Assembly: GCA_028281495.1 (NCBI GenBank)
Contig: JANQJU010000033.1
Span: 310,001-374,000 of the forward strand
Reading direction: 5' to 3'
Origin: SAR324 cluster bacterium
GTDB taxonomy: Bacteria > SAR324 > NAC60-12
Length of the DNA: 64,000 nucleotides
The position numbers were made by a program, and so were the translations under genes. The notes below the pieces were generated by a model that was given only the letters and a program-made list of their open reading frames with translations, was not told the origin of the DNA and did no database searches. Positions within the stretch are counted from its first letter, which is position 1. Each line of letters opens with the position of its first letter. This document shows positions 43,155 to 51,948 of the stretch, in pieces.

Positions 43155-44624
43155 TTAATCTTGTAATACTGGAGGGCGTCGTTTGTGGTAGTCACTTTGA
43201 TTTTGAATCGCAGTGCAAGTATCTAATAATGCATAATCCTGAAATTGCCGTCCAATCAGCTGTACCCCAATTGGAAGCCCATTTGAGCTAGGTTTTGCTG
43301 GGATGGAAATTGCTGGAGTACGGATCAAGTTAGGAAGGACGCTATAGGTGTCTGCTAGATACATTGCTAAAGGATCATCCATCTTCTCCCCCAATTTGAA
43401 TGCAGGAAAAGGAGAAACTGGTGTCAATAAGTAATCAAATTCTTGGAGCAAAGCTCCAGCTGTTTGCTCGATATGGGATCGAACTTTTGTTGCTTTTCCG
43501 TAATATTGATCGTAATACCCTGCACTTAATACAAATGTCCCCAACATAATCCGGCGCTTGACTTCTGTTCCGAATCCCATACTTCGCGAGGTTCGAAATA
43601 ACGAATCCAAAGTTTCTTTTTCTTGCTGCCGCATACCATAACGAATTCCATCAAACCGGCTCAAATTCGAACTCGCTTCAGCAAAAGCAATAATATAGTA
43701 CGCCGGAATAAGAAAGTCTGCCAAAGAGAAAGAGCGTTTTTCCACAATCGCTCCGTTAGCTTGTAGCATGCGAACGGTATCCTGAAAACTTTGGCTCACT
43801 TCATCGTGAATCGATTCACTGTCAATAAACTCTTGAAGTACACAGAATTTCACCCCCTCCAACCTAGCCGGCGCAGTAGGCTGAGGAAATTCCACTTTAG
43901 CTGATGTGCTATCATTGAGATCACAACCTTGAAGTATGGAAAACCCATAGGCAACGTCTTCTGCTGTTTTAGCTAAACACCCAACTTGGTCTAATGATGA
44001 CCCATAGGCGACTAAACCATAACGCGAGACTGCTCCATAGCTGGGTTTAAAGCCTGCTATTCCACAAAAAGAAGCCGGTTGCCGAATTGACCCACCAGTA
44101 CTCGAACCTAAAGCGAGCAATGCTGTCCGAGTGGCTATAGAAACAGCAGCTCCCCCGCTACTGCCCCCAGGGACATACTCTGTATTCCAAGGATTGAGCG
44201 TTGCACCAAACGCCGAAGTTTCAGTAGAAGATCCCATAGCGAATTCATCCATATTGGATGTACCAATGATGATCGCATCTTCGTTTTTTAATACTTTCAC
44301 TGCAGTCGAATCGTATGGAGACCGAAAATTTTCTAAAATTCTCGATCCACAAGCAGTACCAAGTTCTGGGTCTTGGATACAGATATTGTCCTTGATAGAA
44401 ACGGGAATACCAGCCAATTTTCCTAAAGATTCACCGTTAGCGGCCCTAATATCAATCATGTCTGCATAATGAAAGGCACGCTCTCGACTCATCAGTGAGC
44501 GATAAATGTTCATTTGAGAGTTATAACGTTCAATATTTGCGTAAACTGCTTCCATCACTGAACGTGCTGTGATTTTTTGTTCCTTAATATTGTTAACTAA
44601 TGTGGCTAAGGGTAATTCCAGCAT
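43155..44624 (-). CDS. gatA: Glu-tRNA(Gln)/Asp-tRNA(Asn) amidotransferase subunit A
   Basis: A 489-residue amidase-signature enzyme of the GatA length. The catalytic Lys is in GIPVSIKDNICI, the cis-Ser and nucleophile Ser are in GGSSGGAAVSIATRTALLALGSSTGGSIRQPASFCG, and the end has PIGVQLIGRQFQDYALL. It releases ammonia from glutamine for GatB to amidate mischarged tRNA. gatB and gatC are not in view, so the subunits are scattered. Its presence implies that the organism makes Gln-tRNA or Asn-tRNA by the indirect path. Confidence 0.95.
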   Translation of the reverse strand: MLELPLATLVNNIKEQKITARSVMEAVYANIERYNSQMNIYRSLMSRERAFHYADMIDIRAANGESLGKLAGIPVSIKDNICIQDPELGTACGSRILENFRSPYDSTAVKVLKNEDAIIIGTSNMDEFAMGSSTETSAFGATLNPWNTEYVPGGSSGGAAVSIATRTALLALGSSTGGSIRQPASFCGIAGFKPSYGAVSRYGLVAYGSSLDQVGCLAKTAEDVAYGFSILQGCDLNDSTSAKVEFPQPTAPARLEGVKFCVLQEFIDSESIHDEVSQSFQDTVRMLQANGAIVEKRSFSLADFLIPAYYIIAFAEASSNLSRFDGIRYGMRQQEKETLDSLFRTSRSMGFGTEVKRRIMLGTFVLSAGYYDQYYGKATKVRSHIEQTAGALLQEFDYLLTPVSPFPAFKLGEKMDDPLAMYLADTYSVLPNLIRTPAISIPAKPSSNGLPIGVQLIGRQFQDYALLDTCTAIQNQSDYHKRRPPVLQD

Positions 44625-44740
44625 AAAACTTTCAGAAACGAGTTGAGAACAGAGGTATGGTAATTAAGGATGGGAAGGTGAGTATAGGTTGGCTGAAGAG
44701 ACCCCGAAGCCATGCCCCAAGGTCTTCTGCTTCTGTTAAT

Positions 44741-44995
44741 TTAGCCTTTTAATTCATTTACTAAATCAACGTATTGCTGCATTGCATCTTCCGAATTCGT
44801 ACCTTTCAATTTGGCCCAAGAATCATATTTTTTACGCCCTGCCAGATCCATCATTCCGGGACGCTTACCGCTTACGTCGCCATCCTTAGATTGTTTATAC
44901 AGGGAGTACAATTTTAGCAATGTATCATTATTAGGCTTTTCCGGTAATTCGGTTACATCTTTAGCCGCTTGTTCAAAATCGTCCTGCAATGCCAT
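44741..44995 (-). CDS. Acyl-CoA-binding protein
   Basis: An 84-residue ACBP with all four helices: DFEQAAKDVTELP, then NDTLLKLYSLYKQSKDGDVSGKRPGMMDLAGRKKYDSWAKLKG with the CoA-contacting Tyr and Lys residues, and a last helix EDAMQQYVDLVNELK. It binds long-chain acyl-CoA in the cytoplasm. AGGAGG precedes the ATG. Such genes are common in eukaryotes and present in a limited set of bacteria. Confidence 0.95.
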   Translation of the reverse strand: MALQDDFEQAAKDVTELPEKPNNDTLLKLYSLYKQSKDGDVSGKRPGMMDLAGRKKYDSWAKLKGTNSEDAMQQYVDLVNELKG

Positions 44996-45184
44996 AAAAC
45001 CCTCCTAAATTTTGTCGTAGGTTTAACTAAAAACAATAAAGCAATAGTAGGTGTTTCGCCCAAAAGTATCGAGCAAGAGCAAAAAAATAACAAAGCCCTC
45101 AAAATTTTCAATATATTAAAACCTGCATTCAGTGCTTGAAAATAAAAGAATAATTCATTATTTTAGTCGTCTTTTCTGAAACTT

Positions 45185-45270
45185 GCCGAAGTGGTGGAAC
45201 TGGTAGACACGCTGTCTTGAGGGGGCAGTGGGCAACGCCCGTGCGGGTTCGAGTCCCGCCTTCGGCACCA
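45185..45270 (+). tRNA. tRNA-Leu (anticodon GAG)
   Basis: An 86-base class II tRNA. The acceptor arms GCCGAAG and CTTCGGC pair fully with A and an encoded CCA at the end. The D-arm has GGTAGACAC, the anticodon loop is TTGAGGG with GAG at 45219-45221, there is a long variable arm (GGGCAACGCCC) and the T-loop is GGTTCGAGTCC. It decodes CUC/CUU. Confidence 0.97.
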
Positions 45271-45296
45271 TCTCAAGCTTGTCCCGCTTCTCATAT

Positions 45297-45395
45297 CTCT
45301 CATTTTCTCGCACCCCTGCTTTTCCAATTGAGACATTCTCTCATTTTCTCTCATACCGTGTTCAGATCTCTAAGGTTTCTCTCATTTTCTCTCAT
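45297..45395 (+). repeat. Pyrimidine-rich repeats at exact 41-base spacing after tRNA-Leu
   Basis: CTCTCATTTTCTC occurs at 45297, 45338 and 45379, the last two within the longer TCTCTCATTTTCTCTCAT. The segments between are not alike. An A/T hairpin (TTTTCTTT / AAAGAAAA) follows near 45413-45431. It contains no gene. Confidence 0.7.
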
Positions 45396-45566
45396 TTTTC
45401 TTAAAGTGTTCATTTTCTTTTCAAAAGAAAAAATTTATAACTAACTGAAAAATAAAGCATTTTTATGTTGGCATGATTCAAGCAATAGTTCCTAAAAAAC
45501 ATTAACTATTTTTTCAGGCAATAGATTTAGATTTCAAAATTATCAACAAACTTATTAGGAGGAACT

Positions 45567-45749
45567 ATGAATGCTCAACGCTCAAAAGACATCAATCGTG
45601 AAAGTATCGAAAAAGCCTTACAAGAATTCTTTGAAAAGGGAGGAAAAGTTCAGAAACTGCCTGACCAAGTTATCGTTTCTAGAAGCAAGGTTGGGGTTAG
45701 CGGTCCGTACCTGGATCTGAATGAAATCACAGACTTGTATGCTCATTGA
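45567..45749 (+). CDS. Small hypothetical protein
   Basis: A 60-residue soluble protein with a strong Shine-Dalgarno (TAGGAGGAACT before the ATG). Sequence: a basic helix (RSKDINRESIEKALQEFFEK) and a short beta-like end (GKVQKLPDQVIVSRSKVGVSG). No family recognised, though the composition suggests a small nucleic-acid-binding or regulatory protein. A hairpin (CTTGTGG / CCACAAG) near 45827-45855 may end its transcript. Confidence 0.7.
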   Translation: MNAQRSKDINRESIEKALQEFFEKGGKVQKLPDQVIVSRSKVGVSGPYLDLNEITDLYAH

Positions 45750-45957
45750 GCCTTGCTATGAAGAGAAGGCAAATTTACAAGTTCTTTTCTAGATTTTTAT
45801 TAAAAGATCTCTCAAAAATATCTTAACTTGTGGTCACCTATGAAGTTGGCCACAAGCAAGGAAAATGTAACAAATCTTTGACTAAGCTCCGATTCATAAG
45901 TTGGCTTCGATGAGCTAGCCTCCTTTCGGTAATTTTTTCTATCACCCTATTAATACA

Positions 45958-47142
45958 TCAGGTTGTATAGTAAGCATTGATTTCTACATATTTTTCTGTC
46001 AAGTCCCCTCCCCAAACTCGCTCAGAATACGGACCATCACCCAGAACAATTTCGATAAAAATCTTCTCCTTCTGGAGTAATTTTGAAATTTCTTCCAACG
46101 GAACCCGGTCTTCAGCAATAGTGACGGCATCAATGCTGAGACGGTTTGCACCTTGCCCAAAAAAGATTTTAAGATCCTGTAGTCCAACTGTGTATTGATA
46201 CACTTTTCCGATTCCCATAACAAATCTCCCCCAATTAGGATCAGCTCCATAAATTGCTGTCTTGATGAGAGGGGAGTTGATAAGAGTTTTCGCTGTCAAC
46301 AAAGCTTGCTCAGCCGAAGAAGCACCAGAAACTACCAGCTCAATTAGTTTTGTTACGCCCTCTCCATCCCTTACCAGGGTCTGTGCTAACTCAATAGATA
46401 GCTTTTCCAGCTCTTGTTCAAATGACACCAAATCGATTCTTCCTGCCTGTCCATTTGCCATCACCACAACTGTGTCACTTGTTGAAGTATCCGTATCCAC
46501 CGAAATTCGGTTAAAAGACTTATTTACCACTCTCTGGAGTACAGTTTGCAGATTTGAAGCAGAGATTTCTGCATCGGTAACAAAAAAAGCAAGCATCGTG
46601 GCCATATTTGGCTCGATCATCCCAGCTCCTTTCGCCACCCCTAATATCGTTGCGTCTCCAACTTGACCACTCACCCACTTGGGATGAGTATCTGTTGTCA
46701 TAATGCTTCGAGCAAATCGTGCTACTGCATCAGGTGTTTGCTCTAAATCATCTCTTAATCCTCGACATCCCTTACGTATTTTTTCCATCGGGAGATAACG
46801 TCCAATTACTCCTGTTGACGAGGGAAGAACCATCTCCGGTGCAATCTGAAATTCCTGTCCAACCCATTGGCAAACTAAACGAGCGTCTTCTAAACCCCGT
46901 TCTCCCGTGGCAACGTTAGCATTTTTAGAATTTACCACGATGGCTTGCAGCTTACCGTCTTGTAGATGTTCACGTCCAATGATGACGGGTGCCCCTGGCA
47001 TTGTATTTCGTGTGAATACCCCAGCAGCTTCGCATGGCAGCTCTGAGTAGAGACCTCCGAAATCCAATGTATTATCTTTGATACCAATATTTTTCCCAAA
47101 CCAGGAAAACCCTGGAACAACTTGAATCGTTTTTTCCATCAT
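45958..47142 (-). CDS. argJ: Bifunctional ornithine acetyltransferase / N-acetylglutamate synthase ArgJ
   Basis: A 394-residue ArgJ of usual length. The self-cleavage site and Thr nucleophile are in KGAGMIEPNMATMLAFF, and other family blocks are AIVVNSKNANVATGERG, DTDTSTSDTVVVMANG and YGADPNWGRFVMGIG. It moves acetyl groups from N-acetylornithine to glutamate in the arginine cycle; whether it also uses acetyl-CoA cannot be told. No other arg gene is adjacent. Confidence 0.96.
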   Translation of the reverse strand: MMEKTIQVVPGFSWFGKNIGIKDNTLDFGGLYSELPCEAAGVFTRNTMPGAPVIIGREHLQDGKLQAIVVNSKNANVATGERGLEDARLVCQWVGQEFQIAPEMVLPSSTGVIGRYLPMEKIRKGCRGLRDDLEQTPDAVARFARSIMTTDTHPKWVSGQVGDATILGVAKGAGMIEPNMATMLAFFVTDAEISASNLQTVLQRVVNKSFNRISVDTDTSTSDTVVVMANGQAGRIDLVSFEQELEKLSIELAQTLVRDGEGVTKLIELVVSGASSAEQALLTAKTLINSPLIKTAIYGADPNWGRFVMGIGKVYQYTVGLQDLKIFFGQGANRLSIDAVTIAEDRVPLEEISKLLQKEKIFIEIVLGDGPYSERVWGGDLTEKYVEINAYYTT

Positions 47143-47298
47143 TCATACTTTGCTTAAGATTAAAAGAGGCTGCTTCCAGTATAAAACACACCTCAAACCG
47201 GATGAATTCAGAACCCACTCAACAAGATTCTGTCATATATAAATATAGATACGGTATTGAGTGAAGGAAATAACTTATCCCCACATCCCCTTGATAGG

Positions 47299-48084
47299 CT
47301 AGAATCGGGTATAGCTTCCACGCTTCACTGCTAATTGGGCGAAGATATAGGCCACTCCCATAAAAAACAAGGTCAGCGTAAAGCAGACAGAAGGGGGAAT
47401 ATCACTCACTCCCAAATAGGCGTACCGGATTCCATTGATAATATAAAGCAGAGGGTTGGCATACGAAATTGCTTTCCAAAACGGATGCAGACTAGCAATG
47501 CTGAAAAATACTCCTCCTAGATAAATCAAAGGAAGAATAACAAAGGTTCCAACAGCACTCACTTGATCAAAATTTTTCGAATAAATAGCTACCGCTAGTC
47601 CCAAAAGCGCAAAAGTTACTCCGCCTATTGTTAAAAACCAGAGCAGCATCATAAGATTGCCAATAGGGAGGAAATGATCATAATGAATTACATAAAAGGC
47701 TTCACCAACAAACATCACAGCAGTTCCAATCAAGATACCACGTATTGTCCCTGCAAAGGCATAAGCCCAAATGATCTGTGAGGCAGTTAAGGGGACCACC
47801 TTCAAATCCTGTAAGTCACCATGGAACTTGGAAACAATAACGGAACTAGAAGCATTCTGAAAAGCATTGTTCAACATTCCCAGAGCGACCAATCCGGGGA
47901 TAATGAATTGTAGATAATTCACACCATTTTGATCCGTAATCCGGTCCGCGAGATTCACTCCAAAAATCAATAGATATAGTGAAACGCTTATCAATGGGCT
48001 GACAATGGTTTGCCCAGCAACACGGAGAAACCGTAAGCATTCTTTTTTTAAAAGCGTTTTAAAACCAACAAATGAAGATGACAT
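47299..48084 (-). CDS. ABC-2 type transporter permease
   Basis: A 261-residue membrane protein with six helices and the ABC-2 layout (YLQFIIPGLVALGMLNNAFQNASSSVIV, DLKVVPLTASQIIWAYAFAGTIRGILIG, LIYLGGVFFSIASLHPFWKAISYANPLLYIINGIRYAYLG). It resembles YadH/NodJ-type exporters. Its ATPase is not next to it: the neighbour upstream encodes a STAS protein and downstream is argJ. The ATPase must be elsewhere, or the gene was separated from it. Confidence 0.88.
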   Translation of the reverse strand: MSSSFVGFKTLLKKECLRFLRVAGQTIVSPLISVSLYLLIFGVNLADRITDQNGVNYLQFIIPGLVALGMLNNAFQNASSSVIVSKFHGDLQDLKVVPLTASQIIWAYAFAGTIRGILIGTAVMFVGEAFYVIHYDHFLPIGNLMMLLWFLTIGGVTFALLGLAVAIYSKNFDQVSAVGTFVILPLIYLGGVFFSIASLHPFWKAISYANPLLYIINGIRYAYLGVSDIPPSVCFTLTLFFMGVAYIFAQLAVKRGSYTRF

Positions 48085-48202
48085 AATTTATTCCTCAGAA
48101 TGTTTTATAAAAAACTCTAATATAGTAATAAATACAAATGCTTATACCACATCCTAAGGCAATGCCTATGCTGACAAAATGGGGGGAATCGTTTTGAGAA
48201 AC

Positions 48203-48583
48203 TTAAGGAGCAAACGCTTGTCCCTCTGGAGAAAGAGTTGAAGGTATTTGTTGAAAACTAATTAATGCTTCCTCCATTGTATCTGAAATTTTAAGAATCT
48301 CATGTAGCCCTACCACTTGCAAAATATTGTCCACATAATCATTGACCACCACAATGAATGGTACGTCCTTTTTGATAACCGTTTTAGCAATAGACACTAA
48401 TACGCCGATTCCACTTGAATTCAACATATCGATAATACTCAAATCCAAAATAATACCAACAAGCTCAACCTCATCGAGCCACTTTGGCAAAGCATCTAGA
48501 AGTTCATTCGCACCTTCCAATCTTGTATCTTCTTGATAGATAATCAACCCAATGTTGTTTTGGACCTTCAATTTACTTTCCAT
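48203..48583 (-). CDS. STAS-domain anti-anti-sigma factor-like protein
   Basis: About 126 residues from the ATG at 48583 (AGAGGT before it). The STAS fold is shown by NIGLIIYQEDTRLEG and by GIILDLSIIDMLNSSGIGVLVSIAKT, where the phosphorylatable Ser follows Asn in place of the usual Asp. Proteins of this type are switched by serine kinases and PP2C phosphatases such as the one at 28417-30723, but the link is only by family. It lies about 120 bases before the ABC-2 permease gene. Confidence 0.88.
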   Translation of the reverse strand: MESKLKVQNNIGLIIYQEDTRLEGANELLDALPKWLDEVELVGIILDLSIIDMLNSSGIGVLVSIAKTVIKKDVPFIVVVNDYVDNILQVVGLHEILKISDTMEEALISFQQIPSTLSPEGQAFAP

Positions 48584-49277
48584 AAGCACCTCTTGTCACA
48601 GTCATCATAGTTTTCAAAAATCATCAATTTTTTGATGGTCGATTCTATGCCTCAAGTTCACTTAGCCATGTATCCATGTAAGCACAATTAAACGTGCAAT
48701 GCTTAGTTCGTGATCCTTACCCGGGTCGTCAATTCCGTGTGAGCATTCTATCTTCAAAGCACGCTGTAAAATCGTTAGAAGATTATTCAGTCAGTCTTCT
48801 GGTTTCATGATTGACAGTCAATATCAAGCTCTTGAGAGCTACATAATCAAACATAAATATAACAATAAAACAACAAAAATCAAAATTTTTTCAATACAAT
48901 TTGAACTTTATTTAATGCTCTATCAATTCAAATACTTCGAAACCTGTTCTCAATCTCTTTCATCTTAAACTAGGGCAATCCAATAATTATCGTTTAAATT
49001 TAGTACCAAAAGTTCAATTTACTCTCGTTGATAACAGTGATTGGAAAGGCTTATTTTCCAGTTGAATAGACTGAATTAAGATAGAATAGTTGTAGTATTC
49101 AGCTGCTAGCAAAGAGTAGGCTATCTTTTTAATTTAGTAAATAGACTATAGAATTACATGCAAGTTAGATGACTTCATTGAATTTTTTCAAGGGTCCGAA
49201 TCAGTGGAATTGTAGCAAAGGAAAATCGAGAGAAAAAAGGGAATACAAGTGTATCTTAGGGTGGGATAATTATAGAT
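48584..49277. other. 694-base A/T-rich gap
   Basis: No coding frame, tRNA or known RNA was seen. The region is A/T-rich with scattered stops in all frames, and includes the leader of the STAS gene. It may be decayed sequence or hold an unrecognised small RNA. Confidence 0.5.
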
Positions 49278-49308
49278 TAGCGAATCCTCAATTTGTGAGG
49301 ATTCGCTA
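49278..49308 (-). terminator. 13-bp hairpin after the AP2-domain gene
   Basis: TAGCGAATCCTCA (49278-49290) pairs perfectly with TGAGGATTCGCTA (49296-49308) around a five-base loop, 12 bases after the AP2-gene stop. An A/T-rich stretch follows on the minus strand, fitting an intrinsic terminator. Confidence 0.75.
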
Positions 49309-49319
49309 GCAAAACTGAT

Positions 49320-49886
49320 TTATTCTTCGTGGATCACACGATACTGCGGTACCTCTTTGGGCATTTTTACCCAAGTTTGACCATGAGCTTCTAGCTCCAT
49401 TTTCTTCCGCCAGTCACAAGCCATTTGAAATGCCTTTTTCTCTCCATACTTATTGATGGAAAACATACGGCATTTATAGACTCCATATTCCGGACTCCAA
49501 GAAACGGAGAAATACTCGCTATACGTCCCGCTGTGATTACGCTTCCGGGTGCGGCAAACGCCGATAACCCCAGTTTTATTACGGCGATCACGTCGAACAA
49601 TCCGTCGTGATGGATAGGATTTCCCAATTTCTTTGATCAACGCATCTCGAAACTCAATAGCAGCTTGAAATGCTTTATCGCGTCCTCCCAGCTTTTTATC
49701 ACTGAAGAGCTTAGAGTAGGTGACTGACTCATTGTAGATTCTAACGAACCATCCATGTGTGTCATCAGAATCGATCCGGCTAATCCCGCGCTCTTTCTTC
49801 CGAGTGTCTCCTTTATAAAAATCGGAAGACTTCGTCTCTTGGGCTTTGATTGCAGGAGTTTCATCTTCTTGCTTCTTCTTGGCCAT
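49320..49886 (-). CDS. Tandem AP2-domain DNA-binding protein
   Basis: A 188-residue basic protein with two AP2/ERF-like units: GISRIDSDDTHGWFVRIYN to AFQAAIEFRDAL (about 33-90) and TGVIGVCRTRKRNHSGTYSEYFSVSWSP to AFQMACDWRKKME (about 105-168). Each has the Gly-rich three-strand start followed by the AF-A-EWR-type helix. In bacteria AP2 domains are usually joined to HNH homing nucleases or integrases; none is attached here, so it may be a plain transcription factor or nucleoid protein. AAAGGAGC precedes the ATG. Inverted repeats lie in its 310-base upstream region. Confidence 0.85.
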   Translation of the reverse strand: MAKKKQEDETPAIKAQETKSSDFYKGDTRKKERGISRIDSDDTHGWFVRIYNESVTYSKLFSDKKLGGRDKAFQAAIEFRDALIKEIGKSYPSRRIVRRDRRNKTGVIGVCRTRKRNHSGTYSEYFSVSWSPEYGVYKCRMFSINKYGEKKAFQMACDWRKKMELEAHGQTWVKMPKEVPQYRVIHEE

Positions 49887-49994
49887 GTTTTGAGCTCCTT
49901 TCTAAGAATGTTACTCAAGAATTTATAACAAAAACGATTCCATAACTGCTTCTTATGAAATCGGTTGCGTGGACTATACCATTTATGGCCAAAT

Positions 49995-50088
49995 ATTCCA
50001 TAACCCTATGGATAGAATCTATGGAATTTGGTCCCTCCCAGCAGAATAATCCACTCAACAACACAACTATATCACCTCCTATATAGTT
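49995..50088. promoter_or_regulatory. Two inverted repeats upstream of the AP2-domain gene
   Basis: ATTCCATA (49995-50002) and TATGGAAT (50020-50027) form one inverted repeat with an extra TATGG inside it, and AACTATAT (50065-50072) and ATATAGTT (50081-50088) form another around CACCTCCT. Both lie 110-200 bases before the AP2 start and could be regulator sites. The rest of the 49887-50196 region shows nothing else. Confidence 0.5.
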
Positions 50089-50196
50089 AATCCAGGGATA
50101 AATTCAGAAAAATCTTATTATTCTGGCAAATTGCAGAAACGCTGATCCCTTCCTATTTTCATCAAAAAAGGAGGAGAATAAATACTATGGAAGGTT

Positions 50197-51828
50197 CTAC
50201 TCAGGGGCGACACATTGATAATTCGGAGACGTGTAATGATAAAAAATAAAAGTTTGCCAAATTTGATCATCTAACATCATGAAATTCAAAGGCTTTGCCA
50301 AGAATCCAGCTAGCCCAATATCCAATGCCTCTTGTGAATATTGCCGCGATGTCGAAACAAACAAAATCGGGGTGTATCGATATGCAGGCATTGATCGAAT
50401 TTTTTTGCCTAAGGTCAAACCGTCCATCCCTGATAGATTGATTTCAATCATCAATAAATCTGGCTTATAGCGCTGTGCCATTAAAACTTCTAAACAAGTA
50501 CGGGCATTCGTTATAGTTTCCACCTCAAAATACTGAAGATTCAAATAGTCTTTTACAACTCTCTGAAACGTTTCATCGTGGTCTATGACTAGGAGTTTTT
50601 TCTTCCCTAATATCCGGCTCGTGAGGGATTTGTCTTCCATGCTCAAGGCGAGTTCCATATGGCGGTTTTTGGCCACAGCTCTTTGCAAATCTATCGCATT
50701 TTTTTCCTGAAGCTTTTGCATTTGCTGGTTATTTTGAATCATTTCTAGCAACTCCGGCATTGCATCTGCGATATGAGCCACATCCTCTGAAATCTTCAGC
50801 ATATTTTTTATATTCCAACGTCGCATTTCCAGATCTGGATCCAAGATTCCTTCGCGATCCATTTCTGGGGGCACATGTTCCTGCATCTCTTGCACTGTTT
50901 GCATCAGTTGGCCTGTATCTAATAGCTCTGCAGTTTGACGTCGGCGAGTATAAGTTGCCAATCGCATTTGCCAGGACAACATGTTTGTCAGCATAAGCAA
51001 AAATGAAAGATTTGCCTGAATCCGACGTTCATCCTTTTCTTTTTCTTCATGTTTCAGGATGACATCTTTTAATACATCTTTGGCTTGTTGTAGAGCCTCC
51101 ATCATTTCGTTGAAATGCCCAGCAAGCCGCCCAATTTCATCCTTTGAACTCATCTCTACTTTTGCAGAAAGATCTCCTGATTCTTTGATGTACTGAATAT
51201 GCTCTTCTAACTGTTCTAATGGATTCGTAATAAATTTTTTAATACTAAAGATGAAAATAAGAATCGAAAAGAAAAGAGTGCCCAGAGTCAGTAAAATCGA
51301 CCCCCAAATAATCTCACCAATCTTGGCATCGATCACTTTTTGTGTGAATCCAATGAGAATGTATCCTTCAATATGTCCCTCATGGAGGATTGGCAAATAA
51401 GTATCGTAAGACCCTCCTTCCTGCAATGTCATTGTCTCAGAACCTTGTCGCAACTGCGCAAGGGCGTGGGTGGATATGGATTGGCTGATCCGTTCGTAAT
51501 CACTATGAGCCAGAATGTTCCCCCCTGTGTCAACAACACCGACCTGGGTTAATATTTTCCGAAAAGCTGGATAATTGAGCATCAAGTTCATTTGCTCTGC
51601 ATTGTCACGGCCCACGATGGAATAAGTCTCTCCCCAGTCCAAAGCTTCTAAAATATGCTGCTCAAATCGCATGGCTAGGACTTTAGCATTCAATTGAAAA
51701 TCTCGGATGGTGTCCTTTTGTGTCAGATAAATGTTAAATAAGGTATTTGCCCATAAAGACAACAGAAGGCATCCACATCCAATTAAGATAATCTTTCTCA
51801 ACAGTGATGGGGCGGCTATTTGTTTCAT
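50197..51828 (-). CDS. Membrane sensor with HAMP, coiled coil and Glu-substituted receiver
   Basis: About 543 residues. TM1 (about 11-33), a periplasmic sensor (34-170), TM2 (172-196), HAMP (about 197-250), then some 150 residues of coiled coil lacking a histidine-kinase catalytic core and a C-terminal receiver (410-530). In the receiver the acidic pocket is VIDHDE, but the phospho-acceptor Asp is Glu462 (LMIEINLSGMDG); Ser/Thr (LFVSTS) and Lys (LAKPLNF) are kept. Glu often mimics the phosphorylated state. The start is the ATG at 51828; an upstream start would add 11 unlikely residues. It may signal without phosphorylation, perhaps by recruiting a partner. Confidence 0.85.
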   Translation of the reverse strand: MKQIAAPSLLRKIILIGCGCLLLSLWANTLFNIYLTQKDTIRDFQLNAKVLAMRFEQHILEALDWGETYSIVGRDNAEQMNLMLNYPAFRKILTQVGVVDTGGNILAHSDYERISQSISTHALAQLRQGSETMTLQEGGSYDTYLPILHEGHIEGYILIGFTQKVIDAKIGEIIWGSILLTLGTLFFSILIFIFSIKKFITNPLEQLEEHIQYIKESGDLSAKVEMSSKDEIGRLAGHFNEMMEALQQAKDVLKDVILKHEEKEKDERRIQANLSFLLMLTNMLSWQMRLATYTRRRQTAELLDTGQLMQTVQEMQEHVPPEMDREGILDPDLEMRRWNIKNMLKISEDVAHIADAMPELLEMIQNNQQMQKLQEKNAIDLQRAVAKNRHMELALSMEDKSLTSRILGKKKLLVIDHDETFQRVVKDYLNLQYFEVETITNARTCLEVLMAQRYKPDLLMIEINLSGMDGLTLGKKIRSMPAYRYTPILFVSTSRQYSQEALDIGLAGFLAKPLNFMMLDDQIWQTFIFYHYTSPNYQCVAPE

Positions 51829-51948
51829 TGTCAGAAACCTTTCTGCTACATCGTTATACACCGTTTTTAGATTAGTTAGGTAGCGACTATCTATATATCA
51901 AATTACAGCAAACCGCAACTACTAATTCAGACAACCATTCTCCTATAT

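Noticed and set aside
45163..45354. Minus-strand frame with RRRDSNPHGRCP-like peptide
   Set aside because: It is antisense to tRNA-Leu; this peptide is a well-known artefact of translated tRNA genes.
45297..45395. Possible tiny CRISPR array
   Set aside because: Repeats are only 13-18 bases, just three copies, pyrimidine-only, and no cas genes are present.
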